From an uncultured Collinsella sp. (GTDB lineage: Bacteria > Actinomycetota > Coriobacteriia > Coriobacteriales > Coriobacteriaceae), in the NCBI GenBank assembly GCA_902494195.1, contig CABUSH010000032.1, positions 1-16,945 on the forward strand: DNA of 16,945 bases, in the 5' to 3' direction. Position numbers and translations under genes: made by a program. Below are positions 14,730 to 16,945 of this stretch, one piece after another (within the stretch, counting starts at the first letter, position 1; every line of letters starts with the position of its first letter). The notes below the pieces were generated by a model. That model saw nothing but the letters and a program-made list of their open reading frames with translations, made no database searches and had not been told where the DNA came from.

Positions 14730-15326
14730 ATGGACAAGGCTGAGTTGCGGCGGGCGGTGATTGCCCAGCGCGATGCTCTTGATTTAGATGTGCGGACGGC
14801 GAAGTCTACCATTATCTGTGCGCGGCTTGTTGAGCTGTTGGATCGCTCGGATGCCGTGGCGCCGCACACCGTTGCCGCCTACGCCGCGATGGGTTCCGAG
14901 GCAGACCCTGCCACGTTTGCCGTCACGGCCGCCAAACGTGGCTGGCGCGTAGCCTATCCGTGCATGCTCTCGGCAATTGATGCCGCAGCTTGTGGCCAGC
15001 GCATGTGCATACGGGCAGTTGCCGCCGACGATGCGTCCGCGGCTCCGTTTATCGCCCACCCCACGCGGGCCTTCGCGGCCACGGACATCGACAGCGACCG
15101 CTTCCCTATCGTGCCTGCCGAAGCTCTCGACATGATCGTCGTGCCGCTCGTGGCCTTCGACCAAACCGGCGCGCGTCTGGGCTACGGCGGCGGTTGTTAC
15201 GACCGCTACCTGCCTATGCTCTCGCCCGCATGCCAAATCATCGGCATCGCCTTTGACGAGCAGCACGTCGACCACGTTCCCACCGACGCCCACGACCTGC
15301 CGCTACCCCACATCATCAGCGCCTAA
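14730..15326 (+). CDS. 5-formyltetrahydrofolate cyclo-ligase
   Basis: This enzyme uses ATP to convert 5-formyl-THF to 5,10-methenyl-THF, returning stored folate to the one-carbon pool. The product is 198 aa, the usual length, from the ATG at 14730 with AGAGGAGG 5 nt upstream. Family marks are the N-terminal ELRRAVIAQRDAL (5-17), YAAMGSEADP (51-60) and, near the C-terminus, LGYGGGCYDRYLP (150-162), the ATP/folate-binding signature. DMIVVPLVAFD precedes that motif as expected. It stands after two hairpins that separate it from hicB, and it converges with metA, leaving 23 bp between the stops. Confidence 0.93.
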   Translation: MDKAELRRAVIAQRDALDLDVRTAKSTIICARLVELLDRSDAVAPHTVAAYAAMGSEADPATFAVTAAKRGWRVAYPCMLSAIDAAACGQRMCIRAVAADDASAAPFIAHPTRAFAATDIDSDRFPIVPAEALDMIVVPLVAFDQTGARLGYGGGCYDRYLPMLSPACQIIGIAFDEQHVDHVPTDAHDLPLPHIISA

Positions 15327-15349
15327 CGGCTGGTGCACCTCCCGGCGGC

Positions 15350-16276
15350 CTAGCGCTCCTCACCGGCGCGGGCCAGGTCGTAGGGCGTGGTCTGGTAGAC
15401 GTAGTAGTTGAGCCAGTTGGTGTAGAACAGCTGAGCCTGGCTGCGCCAGACGTTGCGCGGCTCGGCGGTGGGGTCGTCGCCCGGGAAGTAATGCGCCGGC
15501 ACCTCCGGGTTGAGCCCGCGCTTCACGTCGCGCTCGTACTCCAGGCGCAGCGTGTCGGTATCGTACTCGGGGTGGCCAAATACAAAGAAGCGACGGCTGT
15601 CGGTCGACTTGACGATGTACAGGCCCACCTCGTCAGACACGGCCACAACCTCAAGCTGCGGCTCGGCCTCCACATCCTCGCGGCGCACGTCGGTGTTGCG
15701 CGAATGTACGGCATAGAAGCGGTCATCGAAGCCGCGGACCAGCGGGCTTTGCGGCTTCACCAGATAATGCTCAAACACGCCGCTCGCCTTTGCCGGCAGA
15801 TCATACTTCTGGATACCGTAATGATGGTAGAGCCCCGCCTGCGCTCCCCAACAAATGTGCAGCGTAGAATGCACGTGCGTGGTGGACCAATCCATGATCT
15901 GACAGAGCTCGGGCCAGTAGTCGACCTCCTCGAACGGCATCTGCTCCACCGGCGCGCCCGTGATAATCAGGCCGTCGTAGTGGATGTCGCGGATGTCGTC
16001 GAACGTGCGGTAAAACGTCTCCAGGTGGCCGGCACTCACGTGCGTGGCTTCGTGCGTTTTGGTGCGCAGCAGGTCCACCTCCACCTGCAGCGGCGTGTTG
16101 GAGAGCTTGCGCATGATCTGCGTCTCGGTGGCGATCTTGGTGGGCATGAGGTTGAGGATGAGCACGCGCAGCGGACGGATGTCCTGGTGCAGCGCGCGGT
16201 ACTCGGTCATGACAAAGATGTTCTCGCTCTCGAGCTGCGCGGCGGCAGGGAGGGCGTCGGGGATGCGAATGGGCAT
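15350..16276 (-). CDS. metA: Homoserine O-acyltransferase MetA (probably acetyl-CoA using)
   Basis: The enzyme activates homoserine by acylation in the first committed step of methionine synthesis. The product is 308 aa, the family norm. The catalytic Cys142 lies in HICWGAQAG, and His235 and Glu237 lie in FGHPEYD. Residue 111, within ITGAPVEQMPFEEVDYW, is Glu; in this family Gly111 goes with succinyl-CoA and Glu111 with acetyl-CoA, so the product is likely O-acetylhomoserine despite the frequent label homoserine O-succinyltransferase. The ATG at 16276 has AAGGAG 5 nt upstream. No SAM or T-box riboswitch fold was recognised in the 210-bp region before it. Confidence 0.95.
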   Translation of the reverse strand: MPIRIPDALPAAAQLESENIFVMTEYRALHQDIRPLRVLILNLMPTKIATETQIMRKLSNTPLQVEVDLLRTKTHEATHVSAGHLETFYRTFDDIRDIHYDGLIITGAPVEQMPFEEVDYWPELCQIMDWSTTHVHSTLHICWGAQAGLYHHYGIQKYDLPAKASGVFEHYLVKPQSPLVRGFDDRFYAVHSRNTDVRREDVEAEPQLEVVAVSDEVGLYIVKSTDSRRFFVFGHPEYDTDTLRLEYERDVKRGLNPEVPAHYFPGDDPTAEPRNVWRSQAQLFYTNWLNYYVYQTTPYDLARAGEER

Positions 16277-16373
16277 GGATGCTCCTTACGAGTCAGTTGC
16301 AGCTATGGTACAACGACCGGCCCCGTCCGCGCGAGTACATCGCCCGGCGACGCCGTCAGCGGCCCAAATCACT

Positions 16374-16411
16374 CCAAAAGTAGAGATTAAGGCATGCCCA
16401 AAAATCTATGG
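16374..16411 (-). repeat. Degenerate copy of the GGTAGATTTTTGGG hairpin
   Basis: On the minus strand this reads TAGATTTTTGGG-CATG, then AATCTCTACTTTTGG. It matches the M16C terminator at 13715-13756 over 12 identical bases plus the CATG centre and a similar right arm. The stem is broken, leaving AGATT/AATCT. It lies between the divergent metA and dehydrogenase genes, where no terminator is required. Confidence 0.55.
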
Positions 16412-16486
16412 CGCTTTAGCCTAGCAAAGTGGCAGCAGGACGCTACAATGGTTCGACGCGAAAAACTCGGCCGAAAGGATACATAT

Positions 16487-16945
16487 ATGTACCAGACGCG
16501 TAAGATCGGTGTGGTCGGCCAGGGCCACGTAGGAGCACATGTCGCCAACAGTCTGCTCATGCAGGGCATTGCCGATGAGCTGTACCTGTGTGATATCAAC
16601 GAGGCCAAAGTGACGTCCGAGGTCCAGGACCTGCGTGACTCCCTTTCGTTTGTCCCGTACAACACCAAGATCGTCAACTGCTACGACCACTACGAGGAGC
16701 TTGCCTGCTGCGACGTTATCGTCAACGCCGCCGGCAAGGTCGCGCTCGCTGCTGGCAACCGCGACGGCGAGCTGTTCTTTACCACCGACGCCGCCCGCAC
16801 CTTTGCCAAGCGCATCGTCGACGCCGGCTTCGACGGCATCTTCGTGAGCATCTCCAACCCCTGCGACGTTGTGTGCACCGAGCTGTGGCACCTGACCGGC
16901 TACGATCCCAAGAAGATCATCGGCTCGGGCTGCGGCCTGGACTCC
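16487..16945 (+). CDS. Lactate/2-hydroxyacid dehydrogenase (LDH/MDH family), N-terminal part
   Basis: The frame is open from the ATG at 16487 to the window edge, 153 codons of a protein usually about 310 aa long. GAAAGGA lies about 8 nt upstream. The Rossmann fold is clear: IGVVGQGHVGAHVA at 7-20, Asp36 at the end of the second strand (YLCDINEAK) favouring NAD over NADP, VIVNAAG at 77-83, and VSISNPCDVV at 120-129. The substrate-loop segment has NRDGELF (91-97) rather than the RQKPGxxR loop of classical LDH, which looks more like L-2-hydroxyisocaproate dehydrogenases. The catalytic His is beyond the edge. Substrate is therefore uncertain; L-lactate or a branched 2-hydroxyacid are the leading options. 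Confidence 0.85.
   Translation, partial: MYQTRKIGVVGQGHVGAHVANSLLMQGIADELYLCDINEAKVTSEVQDLRDSLSFVPYNTKIVNCYDHYEELACCDVIVNAAGKVALAAGNRDGELFFTTDAARTFAKRIVDAGFDGIFVSISNPCDVVCTELWHLTGYDPKKIIGSGCGLDS

Noticed and set aside
16277..16486. SAM riboswitch or T-box upstream of metA
   Set aside because: The metA leader shows neither a T-box sequence nor a SAM-type multi-stem core that I could recognise.

Overview
The window looks like a piece of a Collinsella-type chromosome (Coriobacteriia, gut Actinobacteria). This is inferred from the high-GC coding style, the gene repertoire, and several intergenic hairpin sequences of a kind I associate with Collinsella. No rRNA or species marker is present, so the genus is an inference.

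Layout, left to right. (1) 1-110: the last 25 codons of an IS110-family transposase and the end of that element, stopping just short of glmM. (2) 121-5020, all minus strand: a DMT-family (EamA) exporter, a membrane-anchored DUF4012 protein, and glmM (phosphoglucosamine mutase, peptidoglycan precursor synthesis). (3) 5252-5429: a tRNA-Val(GAC) with a readable promoter and a strong terminator. (4) 5430-10100: an accessory stretch with a DUF5710 protein, a small zinc-ribbon protein, a two-gene unit (unknown 78-aa protein plus an HNH endonuclease whose N-terminus resembles modified-base readers), an unrecognised 163-aa protein, and a Schlafen/AlbA_2-type ATP-binding regulator. (5) 10106-10661: a repeat-rich intergenic region with two copies of a four-site operator-like module exactly 165 bp apart, followed by a 123-bp nested imperfect palindrome. 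(6) 10662-13706: a large M16C zinc metalloprotease with a terminator. (7) 13788-14729: dispersed-repeat-like hairpins around a hicAB toxin-antitoxin pair, whose promoter is overlapped by two LexA/SOS-like boxes. (8) 14730-16945: core metabolism, with 5-formyltetrahydrofolate cyclo-ligase converging on metA (Glu111 suggests acetyl-CoA use) and a divergent, truncated lactate/2-hydroxyacid dehydrogenase gene.

How they fit together: cell-envelope and one-carbon/methionine housekeeping genes flank two accessory blocks. The block after the tRNA carries genes with a defence or regulatory flavour (HNH endonuclease, Schlafen-like regulator) but no integrase or visible attachment-site repeat. The most unusual signals are non-coding: the duplicated TTATCTCTC module before the Schlafen-like gene, the nested palindrome beside it, and several long perfect hairpins between 13.7 and 14.7 kb. 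I did not find a complete, obviously new multi-gene system. The best candidates for follow-up are the 78-aa/HNH unit and the operator array.
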